Below, in pieces: positions 1-6,879 of a DNA stretch of 20,126 bases. The stretch lies in NCBI GenBank assembly GCA_002385675.1, contig DGDY01000269.1, forward strand, positions 1-20,126. Reading direction: 5' to 3'. Origin of the DNA: Anaerolineales bacterium UBA3940 (GTDB lineage Bacteria; Chloroflexota; Anaerolineae; Aggregatilineales; UBA3940). Every line of letters begins with the position of its first letter. The stretch's first letter is position 1. Position numbers and translations under genes: made by a program. The notes below the pieces were generated by a model. It was given only the letters and a program-made list of their open reading frames with translations. It was not told where the DNA came from and ran no database searches.

Positions 1-198
1 ACCGGGCTACCGGAAGGCGCGGGGACCGACCCGATCCTCACGCTGCTCGATCCGCAGGGCGCGGTGCTCGCCACCGCCGACGACGTGAACGGCTACAACG
101 CCGAGTTGAGCTACGTCCTCCCGGCAGATGGTCTCTATACCGCCCGCGTGACGACGTGGTGGCCCGGCCCCTATACGCTCACGTTCATCAGTTCGTGA
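1..198 (+). CDS. C-terminal fragment of secreted protein with PPC-like beta domain
   Basis: Frame 1 is open from the first base to TGA at 196-198, so only the last 65 residues are present. The sequence has the look of a bacterial pre-peptidase C-terminal (PPC) beta-sandwich: a DPILTLLDPQGAVLA strand pair, an acidic turn (TADDVNG), then LPADGLYTARVTTW and a final YTLTF strand. PPC domains sit at the C-termini of secreted or cell-surface proteins and have no catalytic residues of their own. The parent protein is not visible. Its last 11 bases overlap the 3' end of the convergent minus-strand gene, with no terminator between them. The PPC assignment is from family resemblance only. Confidence 0.6.
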   Translation, partial: TGLPEGAGTDPILTLLDPQGAVLATADDVNGYNAELSYVLPADGLYTARVTTWWPGPYTLTFISS

Positions 199-1882
199 AG
201 ATCTGCTCCAGCCACCACATCGTTTCGGGGATCGTGATCCCCTGCCCCAGATAGCGGTCCCCCAGCCAGATTTCGAGGTGCAGGTGCGGCCCGGCGACTT
301 CGGGGCGCGCCTCGCCTTCCGTGCCCGTCACCCCGACCGTGCCGATAAACTGCCCCTGCTGCACCGCCGCCCCCGCCGCGATGCCGTCCGCAATGTCGTC
401 AAGGTGCAGGTAGCGCGACCGCACGCCGTTCCCGTGATCGATCTCGATCTGCTTGCCTTCGAAGCGTTCGAGCAGTTCCGGCGGCGTATAGCCCGCCGTC
501 TCAGTGGTAGAAACCAGCCGGTCGAACTCCGGGCCGGTCATCGGCACGTAGCCGACCGTCGTCCGCACAACCTGCCCGGCGGATGGTGCCAGAATATGCC
601 AGCCGATACCGAACCCCTCCGGCGCGTCCATGTAGTACACATCCAGCCCGTGATGCACGCCCTGCCGGTAGATGCGGCTCGAACCGGGGTACAGGCGCGG
701 CCAGGCAGGGAGCGTGCCGCCGCGAATAGGGAACTCCCAGCCCTCCAGCGCGGCGAGTACGTCATGCCCGTAGAGCAGCGGGCGGGCACGGCCTGACGGG
801 TCCGGCGGGGGGCAAGTCGCCTCGGCCATGCCATCCGCCCGACCGGGGAAGACCAGCAGGTCGCCATCTGCAACCGCGTACAGCCTGCCGCCGGTGAAGA
901 CCGCATCGCGCAGCAGCCCGATCCCCGTCGTGTCGAACACGTGCGTGGTGAGCGTTTCGCCGTTGCCGGGGCGCAGCGTCAACACCTCGCGCCGCAGCGC
1001 ATCGACCATCACCAGCACATCCGGGCCAAGGTGGTTCGACGCCGACACGCTGAGCGTCAGTTCGCGCCCGGCGTCGTCCTGCCAGGGCGACGCGCCGCTC
1101 GGCTGGCTGACCGTTACCACGCCACCGTCGCGTTGCAGCACATAGAAGCGGCCATCCGCATACGTCACGTCCGCGCCCTCGGCGATCTCGTTCGCCTGCC
1201 CGACCGGGTCGAGCGCATCGATACCGGCGGGCATCCACAGCGCGCCGTAAGCGGTGTCCAGCACGACGGGCCGCCCGCGCTCGTCCACGGTCAGCGCGAC
1301 AAGCTGGGAGAAAAACTGATCGTCGGGGTCGTTGAAGGCGCGGTAGGCGAGCGTGATATCACCGGTGGCCGTGTCAACGCGGTAGACGTGCCCCGCCTTG
1401 TCGAGCGCGTACACCGCGCCGCCCCCGGCATCATAGGCGATGTCGGCGATCTCCTGCACGACCGGGCCGGAGATGCGCAACCCGGCGGTCAGAGCGGGCA
1501 CAAGCTGCGGGCTGCCCGCATCAACATCCTCGGGGCGCAGCCGGTACAGTTCGCCATCGGCGAGGAGGTAGAGCACGTCATCGGCGGCGAGGATGCGGCT
1601 CGCCACGCCGACGGGGGCGCCGTTGGCGATGAGCGGCAGGCGGAGGGTGTTCGCATCGCAGGCGACGGTCACGCCGCCGGTGCCGGGCAGCACCAGCCGC
1701 ACGGAGTCGTCCTCAGGCTGTTCCTCAGCAGGGGGTGGGGTCGAAGCAACAGGCGCACCACCGACAGGCGCGGCCATCGTCGGCAGGGCCTGCGGCAGCC
1801 GCGCACCGCCGCACCCGGCGAGCAGCAGGGCGACGAGAGCCAGGGCGAGCAGGTGGGCGGTGCGGCGGAAGGAATGTGACAT
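188..1882 (-). CDS. Lipoprotein with propeller-like N-terminal region and M23/LytM peptidase domain
   Basis: 564 aa. The N-terminus is a lipoprotein signal with lipobox LLAGC and acylated Cys24, so the protein should be anchored outside the cell membrane. A Pro/Ala linker follows. Residues about 60-370 hold roughly six blade-like strand repeats (for example LYLLADGELYRL, VYALDKAGHVYRV, RFYVLQRDGGVVTV, RLYAVADGDLLVF), suggesting a beta-propeller. The C-terminal part is an M23 (LytM-type) domain: HxGxD is His410-x-Gly412-x-Asp414 and HxH is His533-x-His535, so the zinc ligands are intact and peptidoglycan endopeptidase activity is plausible. It starts 29 nt after the upstream lipoprotein gene stops, so the two are probably cotranscribed. 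Upstream of the ATG no clear Shine-Dalgarno is seen, consistent with translational coupling. Confidence 0.8.
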   Translation of the reverse strand: MSHSFRRTAHLLALALVALLLAGCGGARLPQALPTMAAPVGGAPVASTPPPAEEQPEDDSVRLVLPGTGGVTVACDANTLRLPLIANGAPVGVASRILAADDVLYLLADGELYRLRPEDVDAGSPQLVPALTAGLRISGPVVQEIADIAYDAGGGAVYALDKAGHVYRVDTATGDITLAYRAFNDPDDQFFSQLVALTVDERGRPVVLDTAYGALWMPAGIDALDPVGQANEIAEGADVTYADGRFYVLQRDGGVVTVSQPSGASPWQDDAGRELTLSVSASNHLGPDVLVMVDALRREVLTLRPGNGETLTTHVFDTTGIGLLRDAVFTGGRLYAVADGDLLVFPGRADGMAEATCPPPDPSGRARPLLYGHDVLAALEGWEFPIRGGTLPAWPRLYPGSSRIYRQGVHHGLDVYYMDAPEGFGIGWHILAPSAGQVVRTTVGYVPMTGPEFDRLVSTTETAGYTPPELLERFEGKQIEIDHGNGVRSRYLHLDDIADGIAAGAAVQQGQFIGTVGVTGTEGEARPEVAGPHLHLEIWLGDRYLGQGITIPETMWWLEQIFTN

Positions 1883-1911
1883 GGTCAGGTTGGATGTGAA
1901 AAGCGATTAGA

Positions 1912-2595
1912 TCAGCGTACGTTACCCACGAGATGCAGCGTCGCGGCGTCCAGCGTGAGTTCGCGGAGCGTTACCCGGCTGGTAGTGGCGTTCGGCGCGC
2001 CTGTCAGCGCAGCATGGACCGCATCACCCACGGCGGCGGGGAAGTCTGCGGGCATACGCAGCCCGCCGAGATCGCCGCCCAGCGCGTTCAGGCGGACACT
2101 GCCGTCCCCGGCCAGCGTCGGCTGGAAGCTGAACGTACCACCCCCGAAGGCACCTTCCTCGTTCTGCAGTGCAAGGTCCACGCGGATCTGCCCGCCGGCT
2201 ATCACGACGTTGCCGCCGAACACGAGGTTCTGCCTGCCGGACGCGCGCAGATGCTCAATGATGAAGTCCGAAACCTGCCGCTCAGTGGCCGTCACCTCGA
2301 ACGCGCTGCCCGGTTGCTGCGCATAAATCCGGCTCCAGGCGGCGATGAGTGTCTCCCCGGTTGCAGGGAGGTCATACACGGTGGGTGGCTGGTTGGGGTC
2401 AGCAGCAGGCGGCTGGTTAGGGTCGACGGGTGCGTTCCCGCCATTTGTGGTGTCGCCAACCGTGCCCCCGGCGGCCTGTGTTGCCACCTGGTTCAACCGC
2501 TGAACCGCCGTCTCAACGTTTTGCAGATCACACCCCACCAGTACGAGTGACACGACGAGCACGGCAGCCAGCCCAATCCAGATGCGTTTTTGCAT
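1912..2595 (-). CDS. Hypothetical lipoprotein
   Basis: 227 aa. Signal peptide with hydrophobic stretch at residues 5-20 and lipobox VLVGC (Cys22). Residues about 48-75 are a low-complexity Asn/Pro/Asp linker containing a duplicated DPNQPP unit. The remaining roughly 150 residues are a globular domain that I do not recognise; it is rich in beta-type segments (for example IRVDLALQNEEGAFGGGTFSFQP) and has no cysteine beyond the lipobox. The start is supported by GAGGAAGA about 6 nt upstream of the ATG. It is the first gene of a two-gene minus-strand unit with the M23 lipoprotein, and a possible promoter lies about 50 nt upstream. The pairing suggests an envelope role, but no specific function can be given. 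Confidence 0.75.
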   Translation of the reverse strand: MQKRIWIGLAAVLVVSLVLVGCDLQNVETAVQRLNQVATQAAGGTVGDTTNGGNAPVDPNQPPAADPNQPPTVYDLPATGETLIAAWSRIYAQQPGSAFEVTATERQVSDFIIEHLRASGRQNLVFGGNVVIAGGQIRVDLALQNEEGAFGGGTFSFQPTLAGDGSVRLNALGGDLGGLRMPADFPAAVGDAVHAALTGAPNATTSRVTLRELTLDAATLHLVGNVR

Positions 2596-2643
2596 ACCTG
2601 TCTTCCTCAGCGTGACTTCCCTGATAGTGGATTACAGCACACT

Positions 2644-2672
2644 ACTATAGCCCATCCGGTTTGATCTGCCGA
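2644..2672 (-). promoter_or_regulatory. Possible promoter of the lipoprotein pair
   Basis: On the minus strand a -10 TATAGT (2649-2644) is preceded by TCGGCA (2672-2667, 4 of 6 to consensus) with a 17-nt spacer. The start site would fall about 40 nt before the ATG at 2595. The same decamer GCTATAGTAG recurs on the minus strand at 4432-4423 upstream of glnA. Confidence 0.4.
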
Positions 2673-2905
2673 TTCACCCCATGCCTGCATATCCTGTCAG
2701 GCAAGGGCAAGTTTAATGCGGCAGAAGCCACCTCACTATTAGGATTATTATGCAAGACTCACACCCCGATACCCACTCCCTGTGGCCCGGACACTGCCCC
2801 CGTCACACGTGCTGGCCGTCGTGCGCCTCGTCTCGATCACTGTTTGGACAAGACTATCTGCCTGTGACGACCATCACCGTGACAGGCCCATAGCCCGTGC
2901 GGATC

Positions 2906-2941
2906 AAAAAGGCGGGAGCGACCGCCAGGTCTGCCCCCGCC
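2906..2941 (-). terminator. Intrinsic terminator of glnA
   Basis: Read on the minus strand: a GGCGGG...CCCGCC outer stem (2911-2941) with an inner GACC/GGTC stem and a 4-nt loop, directly followed by five T residues (2910-2906). It lies about 20 nt past the glnA stop codon. Confidence 0.8.
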
Positions 2942-2962
2942 ATCAGGATCGTTCGTCCGGGC

Positions 2963-4294
2963 TTAGAGCGTCCGGAGATACCGGTCGATCTCCCACTGCG
3001 AAATCTGGATGCGGTACTCGTCCCACTCGGCGCGCTTGGCCCGCAGATACCACGGCGCGATGTGCTCGCCGAGCGCTGCCTGCATCACCGGGTCGGCCTC
3101 AAGTTCGTCAAGCGCCTCACCGAGCGTGCCCGGCAGCGTGGAGATACCGTGTTCCTCAAGCTCCAGCGCAGAGAAGTGATACAGGTCCTCGTTGACCGGC
3201 GGGGGAGCCTCCATCTCCTTCTCGATGCCGTCCAGCCCGGCCCACAGCATCGCGGCAAACGCCAGGTACGGGTTGCAGCTCGGGTCGGGGAAGCGCAGCT
3301 CAACGCGGGTGGACTGCTCGCGGCCCTCGCTGTAGCGCGGAATACGGATCAGCGCCGAGCGGTTGATCTGCGCCCAGGAGATGTAAACCGGGGCCTCGTA
3401 GCCCGGCGTCAGCCGCTTGTACGAGTTGACGGTCGGCGCGACGATGGCGGCCATCGCGCGGGCGTGGTGAAGCTGCCCGGCGATGAAATGATAAGCCAGC
3501 TTGGAGAGCCGGTACTCGTCGTTCGGATCGTAGAACAGGTTCTTGCCCGTCCTTACGTCCGTCAGGCTCTGGTGCGTGTGCATGCCGGAGCCGTTCACGC
3601 CGAAGATCGGCTTGGGCATAAAGGTCGCATAGACGTTCCACGAGGCGGCGATGGCCTTCACCGTGTACTTGAAGGTCACGGCGTTGTCGGCGGCGGTGAG
3701 GGCATCGGTGTACTCAAAGTCGATCTCGTGCTGCCCGGTCGCGACCTCGTGATGGCTGGCCTCGACCGTCATGCCCATCTGCTGGAGTGCGAGCACAATA
3801 TCCGAGCGGATAGACTGGGCCTCGTCCTTCGGCGAGAAGTCAAAATAGCCGCCCACGTCGTGCGGAATGGTGCTGAATGGGTTATCCGTGTTGTTCTTGA
3901 ACAGGAAGAACTCCAGCTCCGGCCCGCAATTGAAGCAGTAGCCGAGCGACTCGGCATACTCGACGGCGCGGCGCAGCACCGCGCGTGGGTCGCCCATGAA
4001 GCGCTCGCCGTCAGGCCGCTTGATGTCGCAGATGAGCCGGGCGCGGCGGCGCTCCGCGGAGGTCCAGGGCAGGACCCGGTAGGTGGACGGGTCCGGCATC
4101 AGGAACATGTCGCTTTCCTGAATGCGGGCAAAACCCTGGATGCTCGACCCATCGAACCACACACCGCGCTCCAGCGCCTCCTCAAGGCGCCCGACGGGGA
4201 TGGTCACGCTCTTAATCGTTCCAACAATATCCGTGAACTGCAGATCAACAAAGTCAATCCCGTCGTCCCGTGCGCGCGCAATCAGATCGTTCAT
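2963..4294 (-). CDS. glnA: Glutamine synthetase, type I (GSI-alpha-like)
   Basis: 443 aa, the usual length of the GSI-alpha class (about 440-445). It catalyses ATP-dependent ligation of ammonia to glutamate in the cytoplasm as a dodecamer. Visible signatures are FDGSSIQGF at 47-55 followed by RIQESDM, the GPELEFFLF metal-ligand strand, the EVATGQHEIDF segment, NGSGMHTH at 234-241, the ATP-region APTVNSYKRL, and RVELRFPD plus NPYLAFAAML near residue 340. Arg57 corresponds by motif to the arginine that mediates glutamine feedback inhibition in Bacillus GSI-alpha. The adenylylation Tyr context of GSI-beta (NLYDLP-type) is absent; NEDLYHFS occurs instead. Start is fixed by GAGGAGGAG 4-5 nt before the ATG. 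It is a monocistron with its own promoter and terminator. Confidence 0.96.
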   Translation of the reverse strand: MNDLIARARDDGIDFVDLQFTDIVGTIKSVTIPVGRLEEALERGVWFDGSSIQGFARIQESDMFLMPDPSTYRVLPWTSAERRRARLICDIKRPDGERFMGDPRAVLRRAVEYAESLGYCFNCGPELEFFLFKNNTDNPFSTIPHDVGGYFDFSPKDEAQSIRSDIVLALQQMGMTVEASHHEVATGQHEIDFEYTDALTAADNAVTFKYTVKAIAASWNVYATFMPKPIFGVNGSGMHTHQSLTDVRTGKNLFYDPNDEYRLSKLAYHFIAGQLHHARAMAAIVAPTVNSYKRLTPGYEAPVYISWAQINRSALIRIPRYSEGREQSTRVELRFPDPSCNPYLAFAAMLWAGLDGIEKEMEAPPPVNEDLYHFSALELEEHGISTLPGTLGEALDELEADPVMQAALGEHIAPWYLRAKRAEWDEYRIQISQWEIDRYLRTL

Positions 4295-4347
4295 GGTCTC
4301 CTCCTCGGTGGCTGCTCCCCTTACGCGAATCTAAAAATACTTGCGAA

Positions 4348-4375
4348 AGTCTACTCAGACTCGCGCTGTTGTCAA
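4348..4375 (-). promoter_or_regulatory. glnA promoter
   Basis: Minus strand: perfect -35 TTGACA (4375-4370), 16-nt spacer, -10 TAGACT (4353-4348, 4 of 6). The predicted start near 4341 gives a leader of about 46 nt before the strong glnA ribosome binding site. No obvious GlnR- or NtcA-type palindrome was recognised. Confidence 0.6.
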
Positions 4376-4451
4376 GCAGCAAATGTCGAATTCGTTGCCG
4401 CTTTTTCAGCAAAACATCCGTTCTACTATAGCGACCCTTTGCCCGGTGCGG

Positions 4452-4457
4452 TATAAT
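4452..4457 (+). promoter_or_regulatory. -10 element (TATAAT) of the MBL gene
   Basis: Perfect TATAAT, no convincing -35 at the usual spacing. The predicted start near 4464 leaves a leader of about 32 nt before the ATG at 4496. Confidence 0.5.
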
Positions 4458-4495
4458 GGCCCCACTTGCATGACGGTCATAAAGGGAGCGGATAC

Positions 4496-5137
4496 ATGGA
4501 CATCACGTGGTACGGGCTGAGCTGTTTTCGGATGATCGAGCGCGGGGTCGTCAGCATCATCACCGACCCCTACGACGCGAGCATCGGGCTGGGTGAGCCC
4601 AACCTGCGCGCCGACATCGTCACCGTCAGCCATGATGCTCCCGGCCACAACGCCGTCCATACGGTCAAGAGGGTTCAACATACGCTGACGCGCCCCGGCG
4701 AGTACGAGATCAGCGGGGTGTTCATCACCGGCGTGCAAACGTACAACCCTGACCTCCCTCCCGACCAGATTCGGCGCAACATCATCTTCGTCTACGACTT
4801 CGGGAACTTTACCATCGCGCATCTCGGCGATCTCGACCATGTACCCAGCCAGTCGCGGGTTGAGAAGCTCGGCCCGATAGACGTGCTACTCGTGCCGGTC
4901 GGCGGCGGCAGCGCGCTGAACAGCGCCCAGGCCGCTGAGGTCATCAGCCTGATCGAGCCGGGTATCGTCGTGCCCATGCATTACAAGGTCGACGGCTGTA
5001 AGCTGGACCTTGACCCGCTCGACAAGTTCCTTGCCGAGCTTGGCATCTCGGGTATCGAGGAGCAGGACAGCCTGTCGGTACGCGGCAGCAGCAGCACGGA
5101 TGAGACGGAAGTCGTCATCCTTAAACCTATGCGCTAG
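4496..5137 (+). CDS. MBL-fold (UlaG/COG2220-like) protein with degenerate metal motifs
   Basis: 213 aa. Overall features match the small MBL-fold hydrolases of COG2220: an N-terminal TWYGxSCFR strand, TDPYD, an ADIVTVSH strand, PGEYEISGVFITGV, HLGDLDHV, VDVLLVPVGGG-type and VVPMHYK. Two metal-binding motifs look eroded compared with the usual family pattern. GHSCF reads GLSCF, and the HxHxxHH-type loop reads SHDAPGHN, so the second histidine of HxH is alanine. His in HLGDLDH and MHYK remain. It may bind one metal or none. The ATG at 4496 is preferred because GGGAG lies 8-10 nt upstream; an in-frame TTG at 4466 falls at the predicted transcript start. The gene 45 nt downstream is probably in the same operon. 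Confidence 0.8.
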   Translation: MDITWYGLSCFRMIERGVVSIITDPYDASIGLGEPNLRADIVTVSHDAPGHNAVHTVKRVQHTLTRPGEYEISGVFITGVQTYNPDLPPDQIRRNIIFVYDFGNFTIAHLGDLDHVPSQSRVEKLGPIDVLLVPVGGGSALNSAQAAEVISLIEPGIVVPMHYKVDGCKLDLDPLDKFLAELGISGIEEQDSLSVRGSSSTDETEVVILKPMR

Positions 5138-5182
5138 CAGGGTTCTACCGCGAGCGCCGGAAGCTTAAGAAGGGACTGCAGG

Positions 5183-5488
5183 ATGATGGTCAAACTCTTA
5201 ATGGCCTGGGACATCAAAGACGGGCGCGACGCCGAGTACTTCGAGTTCGTGGTGCGCGAATGGGTGCCGGGCATCACCAAGCTCGGCCTCCAGCCGACCG
5301 AAGCGTGGTTCACCCTCTACGGCGAAGGTCAGCAGGTGCTCACGGGCGGTATCGCCGAGGACCTGGCGACGATGAAGGAAATCCTCAACAGCGAGGAGTG
5401 GCAGTCGCTGCAGCGCAAGCTGCGCCAGTATGTCGAGAACTACCGCCACAAGATCGTCCGGGCAACCGGCACACTCCAGCTTTTCTAG
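5183..5488 (+). CDS. Conserved-looking 101-aa hypothetical protein, possibly alpha/beta dimeric barrel
   Basis: 101 aa (100 if the second ATG at 5186 is used). AAGGGA lies 8 nt before the first ATG. The pattern VKLLMAWDIKDG, a helix EYFEFVVREW, a strand AWFTLYGEG, VLTGGIAED, then a helix TMKEILNSEEWQSLQRKLRQYV resembles a ferredoxin-like alpha/beta barrel of the NIPSNAP/EthD kind. That is a fold guess only; no catalytic residues are recognised. It has no signal peptide. It follows the MBL gene by 45 nt and is followed 28 nt later by a strong intrinsic terminator, so it is the last gene of that unit. Confidence 0.75.
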   Translation: MMVKLLMAWDIKDGRDAEYFEFVVREWVPGITKLGLQPTEAWFTLYGEGQQVLTGGIAEDLATMKEILNSEEWQSLQRKLRQYVENYRHKIVRATGTLQLF

Positions 5489-5516
5489 CCGATTATTTCT
5501 GACTCGCCTTTATCGA

Positions 5517-5544
5517 CGCGCTGCTCAATGAGCGGCGCGTTTTT
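5517..5544 (+). terminator. Intrinsic terminator of the MBL operon
   Basis: A ten-base-pair stem (CGCGCTGCTC with GAGCGGCGCG, including one G-T pair), a 3-nt AAT loop and five T residues. Confidence 0.9.
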
Positions 5545-5710
5545 GCTGCCGGGCGACGAAGACGAATGTTAGTCTTGCGTCTCTAGTTGATCGTCTTCGA
5601 CCCTCTTCGACGCCGCTCGCGGAGCGAGCGCTGACAGAGGGGGTAAGCTGGGCAAGAGCAGACGACCTTAAGCAGCCGCTAGCGAAGAGCAGACCTCTGC
5701 CCACGACAAC
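5545..5710. other. Spacer between convergent terminators, rich in inverted repeats
   Basis: No gene seen. It contains the inverted repeat CGAAGACGA (5557-5565) with TCGTCTTCG (5591-5599), a 7-bp hairpin CGCTCGC-GGA-GCGAGCG (5614-5630), and the direct repeat AAGAGCAGAC at 5654-5663 and 5685-5694. No promoter was recognised. Confidence 0.5.
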
Positions 5711-5748
5711 AAAAAAGGCGATCGCCCGGCGTGTGGCCGGTGGTCGCC
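5711..5748 (-). terminator. Intrinsic terminator of fmdB
   Basis: On the minus strand a long stem with GGCGA/TCGCC at its base (5717-5748), one bulge and two wobble pairs, followed by six T residues (5716-5711). Confidence 0.8.
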
Positions 5749-5776
5749 CGGTTATGAGAAGGGGAGATGAAGCGGA

Positions 5777-6055
5777 CTAATCGTCGCTTGCCTTGCTCGC
5801 AGACGCGCTGTCCGCCTTGCCGGACGCCTTCGACTCAGACTTGCTCTCGCTCTTGCTGCCCGTCAGAGCCGACTTGTCGCTGCGATTATCCGTTACGTAG
5901 AAACCCGAGCCTTTGAAAATAATGCCAGCGGGCTGAATAAGACGGTGAACCTCGCCCTCACACTCAGGGCACACCGTAATTGGAGCGTCGCTAAAGCTCT
6001 GACGGCGCTCGAAGCGTACACCACACTCTCGACACTCGTATGCGTAAATTGGCAT
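5777..6055 (-). CDS. FmdB-family zinc-ribbon protein
   Basis: 92 aa. It begins MPIYAYECRECGVRFE and carries the two knuckles CRECG and CPECEG of the FmdB/CxxC-CxxC zinc ribbon, followed by the family-typical VHRLIQPAGIIFKGSGFYVTD segment. This small zinc-binding family is usually called a putative regulatory protein after FmdB of methylotrophs; the true role is uncertain. Residues about 60-92 form a Ser/Lys/Ala/Asp low-complexity tail, common in this family and likely disordered. The start at 6055 is chosen because GGAGG lies 5 nt upstream and the family starts at MPxY; an 18-residue upstream extension is not family-like. It stands alone with its own promoter and terminator. Confidence 0.9.
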   Translation of the reverse strand: MPIYAYECRECGVRFERRQSFSDAPITVCPECEGEVHRLIQPAGIIFKGSGFYVTDNRSDKSALTGSKSESKSESKASGKADSASASKASDD

Positions 6056-6119
6056 CACAACCTCCGAATTATCGCGCGCCGCTGCCCCTTGTGTGGGCCC
6101 GGCGCACACTCAGCGCGTG

Positions 6120-6148
6120 ATTGTACCCCATATCGGGCCACCTGTCAC
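6120..6148 (-). promoter_or_regulatory. fmdB promoter
   Basis: Minus strand: -35 GTGACA (6148-6143, 5 of 6), 17-nt spacer, -10 TACAAT (6125-6120, 5 of 6). The leader before the start codon is about 58 nt. Confidence 0.6.
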
Positions 6149-6283
6149 CTGAAGAACGCTAACTGTTATAGCACCGACTCGTTAGATTTACATAAGCGGC
6201 GGATGGGTTCATTGCGTTTTTGCACATTTCTGACGACGTCGGCTCAAACGCAGGTTCAACAGCCTCTCAACTAGCCGGAACAT

Positions 6284-6311
6284 TTGACTTTTACCGCCAG
6301 GGCGATAAAAT
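6284..6311 (+). promoter_or_regulatory. csoR promoter
   Basis: TTGACT (6284-6289, 5 of 6), 16-nt spacer, TAAAAT (6306-6311, 5 of 6). The predicted start near 6318 lies at the edge of the C/G-tract palindrome, fitting repression by CsoR. Confidence 0.6.
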
Positions 6312-6321
6312 CATATCAGAT

Positions 6322-6349
6322 ACCCCCTCCCCCGGGGGGGGGAGGGGGT
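6322..6349 (+). promoter_or_regulatory. Candidate CsoR operator: C/G-tract palindrome
   Basis: A-C5-T-C5 faces G5-A-G5-T across four G residues, giving a perfect 12-base inverted repeat just after the -10 box. CsoR-family operators are typically G-tract pseudo-palindromes flanked by A/T. Position and composition both fit autoregulation. It could instead act as an RNA hairpin or G-quadruplex in the leader. Long homopolymer tracts also make sequencing error possible. Confidence 0.45.
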
Positions 6350-6383
6350 CCAACACAGACAGCGATTCAATGGATGAACAACG

Positions 6384-6713
6384 ATGGCAGAGGAAGCAGT
6401 AAAGACGACATCGATTCGCACCCGCGAGCGCCCGGACGAGTTCCGGCAGGCGGTACTGAACCGGCTGCGCAGCGCGGCGGGTCATATCAACGGCATCGCC
6501 CGTATGGTTGATGAGGACGCCTACTGCATCGACATCATCCACCAGATTCAGGCGGTACAGGCCGCGCTCGACAAGATCAGCCTGATGGTGCTTGACGATC
6601 ACATGCACCACTGTGTCATGCACGCCGCGCAGACCGGCGACGAGGCGGAGCGCGAGCGCGTCCTCGGCGAACTGCGTGAGGTGTTCGAGACGTTGAGCAA
6701 GATCAAGAAGTAA
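6384..6713 (+). CDS. csoR: CsoR-family copper-sensing repressor
   Basis: 109 aa, all-helical. It has the family core RLRSAAGHINGIARMVDEDAYC and the Cu(I) ligand triad: Cys48, His73 and Cys77, the last two spaced four apart in DHMHHCV. These residues place it in the copper-responsive CsoR branch rather than RcnR or FrmR. Apo-CsoR binds operator DNA as a tetramer and lets go on binding Cu(I). The start ATG has only a weak GGATGA upstream. The gene has a good promoter with a palindrome at the start site, and is followed after 166 nt by copA, the expected target. The N-terminal 18 residues are a variable extension. Confidence 0.94.
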   Translation: MAEEAVKTTSIRTRERPDEFRQAVLNRLRSAAGHINGIARMVDEDAYCIDIIHQIQAVQAALDKISLMVLDDHMHHCVMHAAQTGDEAERERVLGELREVFETLSKIKK

Positions 6714-6835
6714 GGCCGGGCTACCGCAGCCACAGCCGCGAAGTTTATTCGCAGCTGTTCTAAGCGGCTGTTCCAGCCAGGCGGCTGAGCTTCCCGGAAC
6801 CGCACCACCATCGACCACGACGACGTTGGATTGAA

Positions 6836-6864
6836 GGCGTGCCGCCCGCCGGGGCGAACACGCC
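6836..6864 (+). promoter_or_regulatory. Stem-loop immediately upstream of the copA ribosome binding site
   Basis: GGCGTG (6836-6841) pairs with CACGCC (6859-6864), and an inner CGCCC/GGGCG stem has a 4-nt loop. The copA AGAGG lies a few bases downstream. No copA promoter was recognised in 6714-6835, so the element probably sits within the csoR-copA transcript. Function is unproven. Confidence 0.35.
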
Positions 6865-6879
6865 AGAGGCAAGAGGTTT

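Larger units (their letters stand above)
2596..2962. other. Intergenic region between glnA and the lipoprotein pair
   Basis: 367 bases with no supportable gene. It holds the glnA terminator (2906-2941) at one end and the candidate lipoprotein promoter (2644-2672) at the other. Short open frames on the plus strand here have no ribosome binding site and no family resemblance. Confidence 0.6.

Noticed and set aside
2897..4456. A 519-codon plus-strand frame opposite glnA
   Set aside because: It lies across a full glutamine synthetase and its terminator, and the translation has no recognisable domain.
4466..4495. TTG start giving ten extra residues on the MBL protein
   Set aside because: It sits at the predicted transcript start and has no ribosome binding site; the ATG at 4496 does.
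5654..5694. CRISPR-like direct repeat AAGAGCAGAC
   Set aside because: Only two copies of ten bases with one spacer, and no cas genes.
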